NCBI GenBank assembly: GCA_028456385.1 | Contig: JALNQF010000068.1 | Location: 1 to 64,000, forward strand | Reading direction: 5' to 3' | Length of the DNA: 64,000 bases | Source of the DNA: Ophiosphaerella korrae | Lineage: Eukaryota; Ascomycota; Dothideomycetes; Pleosporales; Phaeosphaeriaceae | Shown: positions 43,740 through 57,829 of the stretch, in pieces | How positions within the stretch are numbered: the first letter of the stretch is position 1 | How the letters are laid out: the number at the start of each line of letters is the position of its first letter | Program-made: the position numbers and the translations under genes | Notes under the pieces: generated by a model | Told to the model about the DNA's origin: nothing | What the model saw: only the letters and a program-made list of their open reading frames with translations | The model's database searches: none

Positions 43740-45863
43740 ACTAGAAAGACTTTAGAGAGTTATTATAATAGACTTTATTATAAAACTACCTAAGTTAAAA
43801 GACTTAATATTAAGAGTTAAATATAATAGAATCTTAATAATAGTAGATAAACTTATAAAGTACTTATACTTTAGACTATATAAAGAAAAAAGTAAGATAG
43901 AAGTTACTATATACTAGATTCTAGGAACTATAATTAGCTAATATAAACTACTAGATAATATTATTATAGATAAAGATATAAGATTTATATCTAAACTATA
44001 GAGAATAATAATAGTATAATTAGGAATTAATTATATAATATTAATAGTATACTACCTATAGATAGATAGATAATTAGAACGTATAAACTAAATAGTAGAA
44101 TAGTACCTAAGATACTACCTTAACTATAACTAAAATAATTAAGTATAATTATTACCTATAGTATAGCTAGTATATAATAGTATAAAAAATATAGTAATAA
44201 AAGTATTAATCTTCTTTATAAACTATAGTTTTAATATAAATATATATAGAATACAAAAAAATATAGAATTATAGTCTTAAAGAAAAGAAAACTTTACTAA
44301 TAAACTTAAAAGTATATATAATTAATTAAGATAAGACGTAGAATTCTTATATAATTAGATAGTAAAATACTATAATTAAAAATATATAGAAAGACTTTAA
44401 TTTAAAGAGAGAGAAAAAGTATAGTTAATATAAAAAAATATTATAAGTAAATAATTAAGTTTAAAACTAAATTACGTTAAGATAAGACTATATAAAGTTA
44501 AAAAAGAAGTTATACTAGTTATATTTAGACTAAAACTACTAAGTAAAATAAGGATATACCTAATATTCTATATAGTACTACTAGAAAAGGTACTATAAAA
44601 CGTAGAACTACTAGTATATAAAGTAGATATATATAGAGAATAAAAAGAATAAAAAGTTAAAAAGATTTTAGTATACTAATTCTATAATAGAAGAAACTAC
44701 TACTTAGTAGAATAGATAAGAATAGATAAGAAAGGATAACTATAGGAAAAAATATAGGAACTAGAAGATAACCTTAACTACTCTAAGAAACTAGAAGACT
44801 TCTAAAGTTAAAATCCTCTAAACTACTTTATAGTAAACTAAGAAAGCCTATAGTACTACTACTAGATAGAGAAATAATAAGATTATCTAATATAATATAA
44901 ACTAGAGTAGCCCCTATAATAGCCTTAAAATTAAGCTTAGACTCTAAGAAAATAGCTTACTTAATAGACTTTATATTATTTAAGGCCTTTAATTTATAAA
45001 GATATATTAAATAAGTATAATTCTCGACTTATATACTTAGAATCTAATTATATTCTTTTTTAGCCTCTATAATCTATTTAGATAGTTTATCTTAAGTATA
45101 GTTAATAGCTCTTCCTATTATAAATACGTATAAACGTATAAATAAGTATTATTAACCTATAATCTACTAGAGATATACTAAAAAGATTATAAGATAAATA
45201 AGTATTAGTATAAATATACACCTTATAAGCTTTATAATATTTTAAAGAAATATAATCTAATAGAAGATTTAAAAATTTATAATAAAAATAAGGAAATATA
45301 GTAATACTATAGTGTAATACGTAATCTTCTAATTAAAGATAATAAAGAGTAGACTTAGTAAGTATAAGAGAAAATAAAGAACTTAATATTAATAAAGAAA
45401 CTAGATTAATAACTTTAGCCTTAGAGTAAATAAACTAGAACCTACTTAGAGAGTAAGATAGTATTATAGGCGTAATAAGAGAAATTAAGATAGAACTAAT
45501 TAGTCCTAACTTAAGTACTAAAAAAGTATAAGATAAGTAGAGTAATAACTTAGATTAAGAAATAAACTATAACCTAGATACGTAACTTATAGAGTAATCT
45601 ATAAATATATATAATAGATTAGAGTAATCTATAATATTATACAAATAGATTAGTATAACTATATAGTTAATAAAAGATATATATTATTAGGATAGTATTA
45701 GTAATTTACTCTCTAACCTAGAATACTAATACTTAATATTATATATATAAATTAACTATTATTTATAGTTATTACTAATTATAATATAAGCTTTTATTAT
45801 TACTTCCTAATCTACTAATACTTTAGAAGTCTCTTGTAGTTAATAATAGGATAACCTATTACA
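43740..45863 (+). mobile_element. Gypsy element G, 5'-truncated (integrase to 3' LTR)
   Basis: It begins abruptly inside integrase, with the same sequence as about 41785 onward in element A, and continues to a 3' LTR at 45462-45863 ending CCTATTACA. It was probably joined to element A by deletion or recombination. Confidence 0.75.
45462..45863 (+). repeat. 3' LTR of element G (402 bp)
   Basis: It starts TATTATAGGCGTAATAAG and ends CCTATTACA. It has about two minisatellite copies (45592-45650), fewer than B, which accounts for its shorter length. Confidence 0.75.
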
Positions 45864-48655
45864 AGTCTTATAATAGTTTATCTAATATTTTATTAATTTC
45901 TTAGTATCTATATACTAGTAGTTTATAAAATTATTTTATAAACTCTCTTTATATTTTATATAGAATATATATTCTTCTATATACTTTTATAAGTCTCTCT
46001 TAGATCTTAAGCTTCTATATTTCTTTAGAAGCTTTTTCTATTTCTTTCTAAATCTATTTATTTAGCTTACTACTTTTTCTTTTAAGTATTATAGCTATTT
46101 TAGGTATATTTAAAACTAAGTATCTTTCTTTATTCTTAACTAGAACTATACAAGTAGTATTTACTTCTTTTTGTAATTCTAGTCTTCTACTAAAAGTATC
46201 TATAATCTAATTATCTTTCTCTTTTATAAATATAACTTTAAAGTTAAATATTAATAAGAATTCTTACTATCTTATATAGTATTATAATAAGTCTTTATTT
46301 ATTATAAATCTTATATAGTTTTTATAGTCTATATAGGCTTTTGTTTAGTACTTTACTTTTTATAAGTCTACTCTCTATTATTTAAATACTTTATAGATTA
46401 CTAGTATTTCTTTATTATAGATTAGGTAATTAAGTTCTACTAGCTTTATTTTCTTAGAGAAGTATTTAACTAGGTGTTTTTATTTATAGCTTAGTCTTCT
46501 TGTATTAAGGTTATTCTATAAACTAAGTTGGATATATCTATTTTTACTATTACTAGTAGGTCTAGGTTATATATTCTAATAATTAGGTTCTCTATAAACT
46601 ATTATTTAATTTAGTTAAATACTTTATTATATTCTTAAGTCTATATAAATAGCGTATCTTTTTATATAAGGTTTATTAGTAGTTCTATTATTTTAAACTA
46701 TCTTACTATTAATTTTCTATAAAAGTTTACTAGTCTATAAAACTATTATACCTCTATTAGGTTTTTTAGTATTAGCTATTTTTAGATTACCTTAATTTTA
46801 TTTAGATTAATCTTTATCTTTCCTAGTTCTATAATAAACCTAAAGAAGTCTATTTTCTTTATATAGAATTTATATTTTCTTCTTTTAAAGAATATCTTAT
46901 TTTCTACTAGTTTTTTTAGTACTTTGTATATATACTATAAATATTCTTCTTCTATATTTAAGAATATAAGGATATTATCTAGGTATATAAATATAAATAC
47001 GTCTAAGTAGTCTCTTAGGACTATATTAATTCTTTCTTAAAATACTACTAGCGTATTTATTAATCTAAAGAGTATAACTATATATTTAAATAGTCTATAT
47101 TGCGTTCTAAATACTATTTTCTATTTATTACCTTTTTTAATTCTAATCTAATAGTAGGTATTCTAAATATCTAGTTTTATAAAGATCTAAGCTTTTTATA
47201 GTCTATCTTATATTTTATCTATAATTACGTTTATCTTCCTAAAGTCTATATAAAGTTATTTATCTTTTATTCCTTTTTTATCTATAAAGATAAGTTTATA
47301 TACTACTAAAGATTAGGATTCTTATATCTATCTTTTTTTTTTTTTTTTTTTTAATAAACTCTTACTTAATTTTAGATTCTTCTTTTATTTTTTAATATAC
47401 TAAGATCTATCCTATATTCTTTCCTTCTTCTAAGTTTATTACTAAGTCCTATAGCTAATATTCTAGAAGATAGTTATTAGGTTTAATAAGTTATTTTTCC
47501 TATTTCTTATATTCTTCTAAGAATTCTCCTTTGTATGTAGTTATGTTAGCTCTTAACTTATCTTTTCTAGAGTAACTAATTTTCTCTATTCTCTAATTAA
47601 TACTTAGGCTAGTTATTTATAACTATAGTATACCTAATATTATTTTTTATTTGTTATTAATTATTGTTATATCTATAACTATATTTTTAATCTTTATTCT
47701 TTCTAGTTCTAGTATAGAGAGAACTATTTTAAACCTAATAGGTTCTTAAAATAGTTTACCTTTAATTATACTAAGTTCTTAAGAGTATTTCTTTATTATA
47801 TAACTTATTTCTTAACTTTCTATAAACTTCTTCGATATAAAGATTCTTATAGCTCTACTATTAATTATTAATTATACCTTCTTTCTTTAATATATACTTA
47901 TCTTCGTAATATATAAGCTTCCTATACCTTATAGTTTTTCTTACTTAGGTCTTTCTTTAAATTATCTATTCTTCTAAGGCTATTACTCTATTTTACGTTT
48001 ATAGTTTTTATATTTTAGATATTTATTATATATATACTTATACTATAGTTTTCCTTAAATATATTCTTTAGATAGTTTTAGTCCTAGTCTTATTACTATA
48101 TATTCTTTATTAAGTATTCTAATTATTTCCTAACTATAGATATCTTTCTTTATAATTACGTTTACGTAATTATATCCTTTTCTTTATACTAGCTATACGT
48201 AGTTACGTACCTTTATTTCTTTATATATATAGTAATTCGTGTTTAAGTATAATATCTATAATATTTTAATATATACTAGATATTCTAGATCTATTCTTTT
48301 ATTGCCTCCTACTTAGTATTTATCTTTTCTAAGTCTTATTATTATTAAGATATAGTATACTATTAGTACTTTTAGTATATAGGCTTTATTAATCTATCGC
48401 GTTTTTCTTATAAAGAACTACTACTCTCTTTATATAAGTATTCTTCTTACTACAATTATATATTATTTTATTTATTATTAGAATATTATAAACCTTATTA
48501 CTTTAGGATTATATTCTTTTTAGTCTTTATACGCTTCCTCTATACTTATAACTAGTAAGTATTTCTAAATAAACTTCTATTCTTTATTTTATTCTTCTAT
48601 ATCTATTATTATATAGCTATTATAGCTATATATCTTTAACTAAGTATACTCTATA
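45864..48655 (-). mobile_element. Gypsy element C, internal fragment
   Basis: A minus-strand copy running from the integrase-proximal region (45864) through RNase H, RT and protease to the mid-gag/pol junction, then cut at 48655 by the LTR of element D. It is heavily RIPed, with a long T run near 47334-47352. Confidence 0.75.
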
Positions 48656-49055
48656 TATAATAAGGTCTCTTATTGTTAACTATAAGAGACTACTAGAGTA
48701 TTAGTAGATTAGGAGGTAATAATAAAAGCTCGTATTATAATTAAGTAATAGGCTATAAATAATAAAGGATTCTTATTATATTAAGTATTATTACTCTTAG
48801 TTAAAGATTAGATTACTAATTCTATCCTAATAAGACGTATCTTTTATTAACTATATACTTATACTAATCTATTTATATAATATTATAGATTACTCTAATC
48901 TATTATATATATTTATAGATTACTCTATAGGTTACGAATCTAGGTTATAGTTTATTTTTTAATCTAAGTTATTACTCTTCTTATCTTATACTTTATTAGT
49001 ACTTAAGTTAAGACTAATTAGTTCTATCTTAATTTCTCTTGTTACGCCTATAATA
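48656..49055 (-). repeat. 3' LTR of element D (400 bp)
   Basis: It starts TATAATAAGGTCTC and ends ACGCCTATAATA. Minisatellite copies lie near 48885-48940. Confidence 0.78.
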
Positions 49056-49284
49056 CTATCTTACTCTCTAAGTAGGTTCTAGTTTATCTACTCTAAGGCT
49101 AAAGTTATTAATTTAGTTTCTTTATTAATATTAAGTTCTTTATTTTCTTTTATACCTACTAAGTCTACCCTTTATTATCTTTAGTTAGTAGATTGTATAT
49201 TATACTATAATATTACTATATTTCTTTATTTTTATTATAAATCTTTAAATCCTCTATTAGATTATATTTCCTTAAAATATAGTA

Positions 49285-51133
49285 ACGTATTCTATTACTA
49301 AAAATAACAAATTACTAGAACTAATAACTTTCTTTAGCACTACAAACACTACTTCTACACTACTATATTATAATAACAATAAAAAAATACGCTTACGTAT
49401 AAAGGTAGAGTAGAGCTTACCTTTAAAGCTTTATCTCTAGGCTAATTCTAAAGCTAGCGACGCGCTGCTAAAGTGTTTAACGTTAATTATTATTACTTCT
49501 CTAACTAACTTAAAGGAATTACACTATAGGCAATTATAACTACTAACTACTAGAAACTTACTTCTAATAAAGAGTAGACAATTATTAACTATATCCTTAA
49601 CTTTAACTAATAAGGATTTGCCCCTTAGCTCTACGAGGTAGCTAATATAGCTAATAAACTACTAGTAGTATAGGATAGAATACTTATAAGTAAGTGCTAG
49701 CCTATACGCTTTATAAGGCGCTTAGATAAACTAAAAATAGTGTTTAACTAAGTAAAGGATTACTAGAGAATACTCTAAGAAGACTCTAAAGTTATTAGCT
49801 TGTAGTTTAAGCTTGTAGAAGATACTAAAGCCTAGTATAGAGTAGTAGATAAAGATGTCTATAACTTTAATAAGACTAGCTTCTAGATAGGAGTAATTAG
49901 GTTAATAAAGGTTGTTACGGGCTTAGAGAGGCGTTAATAACCTATACTTACTTAGGGTAGTAATTATAAGTAGGCTATAGTAATCTAAAGTATCTACGTA
50001 GTAAGGTATACTATCTTACTATTTATTATCTATAAAGGGCGCGTCTATATCTCTACCTAGTACGAGGAGATAGGTATACTACTAGACTAGAAGCTCTTAG
50101 TCTCTAAGAATAGCTAGATAATAAATCTACTTAGCCTAGAGTAGTTAAAGCACTTTAACGCGTATACAAAGACGCGCTAAGTAGAGGTATACTAGCTACT
50201 TATCTTAGATAGCTACAAGAGCTACCTTAACTAGGATTTTAAAGATTATTACTTTAAAAATAAAATCCTTACTCTTTATATACTCTCTTATTTATTATAT
50301 ATCTTCTAGCTACTTAATATAGTGTACTTCTTACTATTAAAGTATAAGTACTTTAATTACGTATAAGACTTAGTATAAAAACGCGTATTCTATATTAATA
50401 AGGAAGGCTTCCTCTTTACTTTTAGAAACGCGTTTTTAGACGTATTTATAGAAGAAAACTATAAAAAGGCCTTTAAGGCTTTAGGACTTATCCTCCTAGA
50501 CGCGTAGTAAGTACTAGATTACCTTAACGTGCGTATTTATACCCTACTAGGACCCTTACTACTAGAGACGCTATAGTAGTTAAAGACTCTAAGTAATACG
50601 CTTAAATTTAGGTCTTAGTTAAAGCTTATAAAGGAATCCTTTGTATAATCTTTTAAAACTATATATACTAGCCTCTCCTAGCTTATTAAAGGTACTAAAC
50701 TACTACTACACTATAATATACTCTAAGATACTTATATTAAAGAGCTTAAAGAGTAAGTAAATAGGCTTACCTAGTAGAAATTGCGTAAAAGAAAGTAAAT
50801 TTAGTATAGTAGTATAATAGAGTATAGAATAAGAGTAATATAAGTAGCTATAGAGGGGTTAAAGAGTGCGTAGAGAGGGAAAAAGGCTTATAGTAAGAGT
50901 AATTAGGAATAGGCTTAGCTAGGTTAATAGCGCTATAAGAATTATAGGAAGATAGGGTACAACGTATAAATGTACTAAGAAGGTAAAGAAGAGACTTCTA
51001 AATTAGATAGTAGTGTTATAGTAGTAGGGAGTACTAAGTAAAGTTTATTATTAACTCCTAAAAAGGTAGTGTTTGTAGTACTAAAGAAAGTTATTAGTTC
51101 TAGTAATTTGTTAGTTTTAGTAATAGAATACGT
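49285..51133 (+). mobile_element. Fot1/pogo-type DNA transposon, 1849 bp, 65-bp TIRs, TA duplication
   Basis: The left end 49285-49349 and the inverted right end 51069-51133 are nearly identical over 65 bp (two differences), starting ACGTATTCTATTACTAAAA. TA flanks both sides (49283-49284, 51134-51135). Removing the element restores element D. Confidence 0.9.
49400..51000 (+). pseudogene. Pogo-like DDE_1 transposase, RIP-mutated
   Basis: Plus-strand frames read VYNFNKTSF (family: VYNFDETGF, D to N and E to K by G-to-A). They continue with LEQLKHFNAYTKTR, LLILDSYKSYLNQDFKDYYF (family: LLILDGHGSH), IPSYLLYIFQLLNIVYFLLL (family: PPHSSHLLQPLDVGCFSPL) and INKEGFLFTFRNAF. A first catalytic Asp region and the CENP-B-like N-terminus are recognisable but full of stops. 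Non-functional. Confidence 0.82.
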
Positions 51134-54100
51134 TAAGGCTTATAAGGCGTATATTTATACTAATACTTATTTATCTTATAATTTTTTTAGTATATTTCTA
51201 GTAGATTATAGGTTAATAATACTTATTTGTACGTTTATATTTATTTATAATAGAAAGAGCTATTAATAATACTTAAGATAAACTATCTAAATAGATTATA
51301 GAGGTAAAAAAGAATATAATTATATTCTAAGTATATAGGTAGAAAATTATACCTATTTAGCTTATCTTTATAAAATAAAGGCCTTAAATAATACAAAGTC
51401 TATTAAGTAAGCTATTTTCTTAGAGTCTAAGCTTTATTTTAAAGCTATTATAGGAGCTACTCTAGTTTATATTATATTAGATAATCTTATTATCTCTTTA
51501 TCTAGTAGTAGTACTATTAGCTTTTTTAGTTTACTATAAAGTAGTTTAAGGGATTTTAACTTTAAAAGTCTTCTAGTTCCTATATTTTTTTCTATAGTTA
51601 TCCTTTCTTATCTATTTTTTTCTATTTTACTTAGTAGTAGTTTCTTCTATTATAGAATTAATATACTAAGATGTTTTTAATATTTTATTTTTTTTATTTT
51701 CTATATATATCTACTTTATATACTAGTAGTTCTACGTTTTATAGTACCTTTTCTAGTAGTACTATATAAAATATTAAGTATATCTTTATTTTACTTAGTA
51801 GTTTTAGTCTAAATATAACTAGTATAACTTCTTTCTCTACTTTATATAGTTTTATCTTAACGTAATCTAGTTTTAAACTTAATTATTTACTTTTAATATT
51901 TTTCTATATTAACTATACTTTTTCTCTTTCTTTAAATTAGAGTCTCTCTATATATTTTTAATTATAGTATTTTACTATCTAATTATATAGGAATTCTACG
52001 TCTTATCTTAATTAATTATATATACTTTTAAGTTTATTAGTAAAGTTTTCTTTTTTTAGAGACTATAATTCTATATTTTTTAGTATTCTATATATATTTA
52101 GGTTAAAACTATAGTTTATAAAAAAAGGGAATACTTTTATTACTACGTTTTTTATACTATTATATATTAGCTATACTATAAGTAATAATTATATCTAATT
52201 ATTCTAGTTATAGTTAAAGTAGTATCTTAGGTACTATTCTACTATTTAGTTTATACGTTCTAATTATCTATCTATCTATAGGTAGTATACTATTAATATT
52301 ATATAATTAATTCCTAATTATACTATTATTATTCTCTATAGTTTAGATATAAATCTTATATCTTTATCTATAATAATCTTATCTAGTATTCTATATTAGC
52401 TAATTATAGTTCCTAAGATCTAGTATATAGTTATATCTATCTTACTTTTCTCTTTATATAGTCTAAAGTATAAGTACTTTATAATCTTATCTACTACTAT
52501 TAAGATTCTATTATATTTAACTCTTAATATTAAGTCTTTTAACTTAAGTAGTTTTGTAATAAAGTCTATTATAATAACTCTTTAAAGTCTTTCTAGTACT
52601 TTAACTAGTTATAGTATTCTATATAGTACGTATTTACTATACTTATTTCTATAATATTTAGTATAGTCTTATAGTACTTCTATTACTAGTTATCTTACTC
52701 TTAGGATATAGTAGTCTCTTAGTAGTCTATCTAGTATTTTATTAATTCTTTAATATCTATATACTAGTAGTTTATAGAACTATTATATAAATTCTCTTTA
52801 TATTTTATTTAGAATATACGTTCTTCTATAAGCTTATATAAGACTTTCTTAGATTTTAAGTTTCTTTATTTTTTTAAAGGCTTTTCTTATTTCTTTCTAA
52901 ATTTATTTATCTAGCTTACTACTATTTCTTTTAAGTATTATAGCTATTTTTAGTATATTTAAGACTAGATATCTATCTTTATTCTTAACTAGAACTATAC
53001 TAGTAGTGTTTACTTCTTTTTATAAGTCTAGTCTTCTACTAAAAGTATCTATAAATTAATTATTTTTCCTTTTTATAAATATAATATTAAAGTTAAATAT
53101 TAATAAGAACTTTTACTATTTTATATAGTGTTATAATAAATCTTTATTTATTATAAATCTTATAAGATTCTTATAGTTTATAAAGACATTTATTTAGTAT
53201 TTTACTCTTTATAGGTATACTCTCTATTATTTAAATACTTTATAGATTACTAGTATCTCTTTATTATAAATTAAGTAGTTAAGATCTACTAGCTTTATCT
53301 TCTTAAAGAAGTATTTAACTAAGTATTCTTACTTTATAGTTTAGTCTTCTTATATTAGTACTATTCTATAGACTAAGTTAGATATATCTATCTTTACTAT
53401 TACTAATAGATCTAGGTTATATATTCTAATAACTAGGTTTTCTATAAACTATTATTTAATCTAGTTAAATACTTTATTATATTCTTAAGCCTATTTAAAT
53501 AGTATATCTTTCTTTATAAGTTTTATAAGTAGTTCTATTATCTTAGACTATCTTACTATTAATTTCTTATAAAAGTTTACTAACTTATAGAATTATTATA
53601 CTTCTTATAGGTTCTTTAGTATTAGCTATTCTTAGATTACCTTAATCTTATTTAAATTAATTTATATTTTTCCAAGTTTAATAATAAATCTAAGGAAGTC
53701 TATTTCCGTTATATAGAACTCGTATTTTCTTATTTTAAGAAATATCTTATTTTCTACTAGCTTTTCTAGTACTTTATATATATATTATACGTATTCTTTC
53801 TCTATTTCTAAGAATATAAGGATATTATCTAGGTATATAAATATAAATACGTCTAAGTACTCTCTTAGTACTCTATTAATCCTTTCTTAGAATACTACTA
53901 GTATATTAATTAATCTAAAGGGTATAACTATATACTTAAATAGTTTATATTATATTCTAAATACTATTTTCTTTTTATTACTCTTTTTAATTCTAATCTA
54001 GTAATAGGTATTTTAGATATCTAGTTTAGTAAAGATTTAAGCCTTCTATAGCTTATCTTATATCTTATCTATATATAGTAAAAGGTATTAGTTTTTATTT

Positions 54101-55126
54101 ATTATTACGTTAGTTTTTTTAAAGTCTATATAAAGTCTTTTATTATTTATCTCTTTTTTATCTATAAATATAAGTCTATATACTACTAAAGATTAGGATT
54201 TATATATTTATTCTTTTTTTAGTACATTTTATATAAACACTTATTTAATCTTTAATTTTTTTTTAGTTTTCTTATAGACTAATCTCTAACTTACGTTTTT
54301 CTCTTCTTCTAGGTTTATTACTAAATCTTATAGTTAATAGTCTAAAAAGTAGTTATTAGGTTCTATAAGTTATTTATCCTACTTTTTATATTATTCTAGT
54401 AATTCTCCTTTATATATATTTATATTAGCTTTTAATATTTCTTTTTTAAGGTAGCTAATTTTCTTTATTCTTTAATTAATCTTTAGGTTAGTTATTTATA
54501 ACTATAGTATTCTTAATATTATATCTTAATTCTTATTAATTATTATTATATCTATATCTATATTTTAAATTTGTAATCTTTTTATCTTTAGTATAGAGGG
54601 TATTATTTTATATCTTATAAGTTCTTAGAATAGTTTTCCTTTAATTTTACTAAGTTACCTAGGGTATTTCTTTATTATATAGTTTATTACTTAGTTTTCT
54701 ATAAACTTCTTAGATATAAAGTTCTTTATAGCTCTACTATTAATTATTATTTATACTTTTTTTTATAATATATAGGCTTCTTATACTTTCTAGCTTTTTT
54801 TACTTTATTCTTTCTTTAAATTATATATCTTCCTAGAGCTATTACTCTATTTTATACTTATAGTTTTTATATTTAAGATATTTATTATAAGTATATTTAT
54901 ACTATAGCTTTCTTTAGATAGATTCTTTAGATAGTGTAGGGCCTAGTCTAATTACTATATATTTATTATTAAGTATTCTAATTATTTTTTAACGTTAGAT
55001 ATTTTTCTTTATAATTACGTTTACGTAGTTATATCCTTTTCTTTATATAAGCTATACGTAATTACATACTTTAAGTTCTTTATACGTATAGTAATTTGTA
55101 TTTAGGTATAATATCTATAATATCTT

Positions 55127-55554
55127 TGTTATAGGCGTAACAAGAGAAATCGAGATAGAACTAATTAGTCCTAATTTAAGTAATAACGAAACGTAGGGTA
55201 AGTAGAGTAACGACCTAGATTAGGAAACAAACTATAACCTAGATACATAACTTATAAACTAATCTATAAATATATACAATAGATTAAAGTAATCTATAAA
55301 TACGTATAATAGAGTAGAGTAATCTATAAATTTGTATAATAGATTAGTGTAAGTATATAGTAGTACTAATACGTATTATTAGGATAGTATTAGAAATCTA
55401 ATCTTTAACCTAGAACGCTAATACTTAACATTATATATATAAATTAATTATTATTTATAGTTATTACTAATTATAATATAAGTTTTTATTATTACTTTCT
55501 AATCTACTAATACCCTAATAGTTATATATAGTTAATAAAGGGAGACCTAATATA
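55127..55554 (+). repeat. 5' LTR of element B (428 bp)
   Basis: It begins TGTTATAGGCGTAACAAGAG and ends in GGGAGACCTAATATA (RIPed CA terminus). It has three copies of the 30-bp minisatellite at about 55256-55345. Confidence 0.88.
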
Positions 55555-55569
55555 CCTTACTAATTTAGA

Positions 55570-57100
55570 TATTAAGAGAAGCGAAAGTATAAGTAACGTA
55601 TAGTCTAGCTAATATAATAGTAGAAAGCTTAACTAAGAAAGAAGTTAAAGTACTTCTAAGTAGCTATAAGTTAGATAACACTATATAGGAAGTAATTAAA
55701 GATTACTTAAATAATCTAATCTCTAAAAAAGAAAATATAAAACTAGTAATTAATACTTTAGAAATATAGAATAGAGAACTATAAGACTACGTAAAGTAAA
55801 ATAGAGCCTAAATTAAAGCTATTATAGAAGGATAGAACTAGATAGAATAAATTACCTAGAGACTAGAAATAAGTATAATAAATAAGCTACCTAAGATACC
55901 TATACTTAAGAAATTTAATAGAATAAAGGAAAAATTAAGACTCTTTATAGTAGTAGTATAACTATAGATTAATATATAAGTACTATACTTTAATAGAGAA
56001 GATAAAAAGGTAATATATATTAGAATATACTTTAAAGAAGATATAATAAGATAGTTTAAATCCTACTAGATAGATTATATAATATACGTACTAAGAATAT
56101 AGAAAGATAAAACTAGAGCTATCTTTAGAAGTTATAAATACTTTACTAAATAAATAAAAGTAGTATTTAGTAATATAGATATTACCTAATAAGCTAAAGA
56201 AAAGCTTAAAAGGCTTATATAATATAAGAGTATTCCTAAATATATATTATAGTTTAAATAACTATTATAGAATATAGAATAGAATAAAGTATTACTAATA
56301 TTATAATTTAAATACTAATTAAACTTAAAAGTTTAATACAAGCTAATTTATATAGAAAAACTAAAAATACTAGAAGCTCTTAGATAATAGGTAATATATA
56401 TAGATAACAACTTCTAAGAATAGAAGAAAAATAAATATAGAGGATAACTTAGAAATTAAGACGCTAGGGACTCTATAATCTTTAATACTAACAAGAATAA
56501 GAAATTAAAAAAGAATAAAGACTTTACGTACTTTAGATATAGTAAGAAAGGCTACTACGTAAAAGATTACTAGTTAAAATAGAAAAAGAATATAATATAT
56601 TATAAATATAGGACACTAAGATACTTTATAAAAGACTATAAAAGTAAAAACCTAAAGAAAGAAATATAGTTAAAAATAACTAAGAATAAAAAAGAAGTAC
56701 TAAAAATATAAGCTAAACTTTAAGATAAAGTAGCTAGAAGTAAAGAAATATAGCATATAATACTCTATTAGACCTTTTATTATAAAGATAACTACTATAT
56801 ATATCTTTCTAGTAAATAAGGAGTAAGATAGTTCCTATAAAAGAATAGAGTAGTAGTAATAAAAAAAAGAATAAAAGTATAGCTAGAAGAAATAGTATAT
56901 ATAATAGACTTACTAATAGAAGATTTAGAAAGAGAAGAGCTCTAGATACTATTAATCTAGGCTAAAGGACTAGTATAAGATAAAGAGACTATAATAGTCT
57001 CTTCTAAAAGATTATAAAGAGATAAGAAATAAACTAATATAAGAAGTACTAAGTATACCTAGTTAAGAGTATATAGCTATAATAGCTATACAATAATAAA
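55570..57100 (+). pseudogene. Element B gag relic
   Basis: Collinear with element A gag. Knuckle relics YFRYSKKGYYVKDY (about 56530-56570) and a second YYKYRTLRYFIKDY block follow, with Cys to Tyr and His to Tyr changes. Multiple stops. Confidence 0.75.
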
Positions 57101-57829
57101 TATAGAAGAATAAAATAAAGAATAGAAGTTTATTTAGAAATACTTACTAGTTATAAGTATAGAAGAAGTATATAAAGACTAAAAAGAAAATAATCTTAGA
57201 GTAAAAAAGTTTATAATATTCTAATAATAGATAAAGTAATATATAGTTATAATAAGTAGAATACTTATATAAAGGGAATAGTAGTTCCTTATAAAAAAAA
57301 TATAATAGATTAATAAAGCTTATATACTACAAGTACTAATAGTATACTACGTCCTAATAAATACTAGACCTAGAATAGATAGTTACTAAGTAGGGAACGA
57401 CAAGAGAATAAACCTAGAATACCTAGTATATACTAAGATATTATAGATATTATACCTAAACACAAATTACTATATATATAAAGAACTTAAGGTACGTAAT
57501 TACGTATAGCTTATAAAAAGAAAAGGATATAATTACGTAAACGTAATTACAAGAAAAGATATCTAAGCTTAGGAAATAATTAGAATACCTAACAAAAAAT
57601 ATATAGTAATTAGACTAGGCCTTAAACTATCTAAAGAAAATATCTAAAGAAAGCTATAGTATAAATATACTTATAATAAATACCTAAAACATAAGAACTA
57701 TAAATGTAAAATAAGATAATAGCTTTAGAAAAATAGATAATTTAAAGAAAGACCTAAGTAAAAAAAGCTAGAAAGTATAAGAAGCATATATATTATAAAA
57801 ACAAGTATATACTAAAGAAAGAAAGTATA

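Noticed and set aside
47330..47355. Long T homopolymer as a possible terminator
   Set aside because: It lies inside a RIPed gypsy pol relic. Poly-T has no terminator meaning there.
51069..51266. Open frame at the right end of the second Fot1-type element
   Set aside because: It starts in the terminal inverted repeat and runs into element D 3' non-coding sequence. It is open only by chance in AT-rich DNA.
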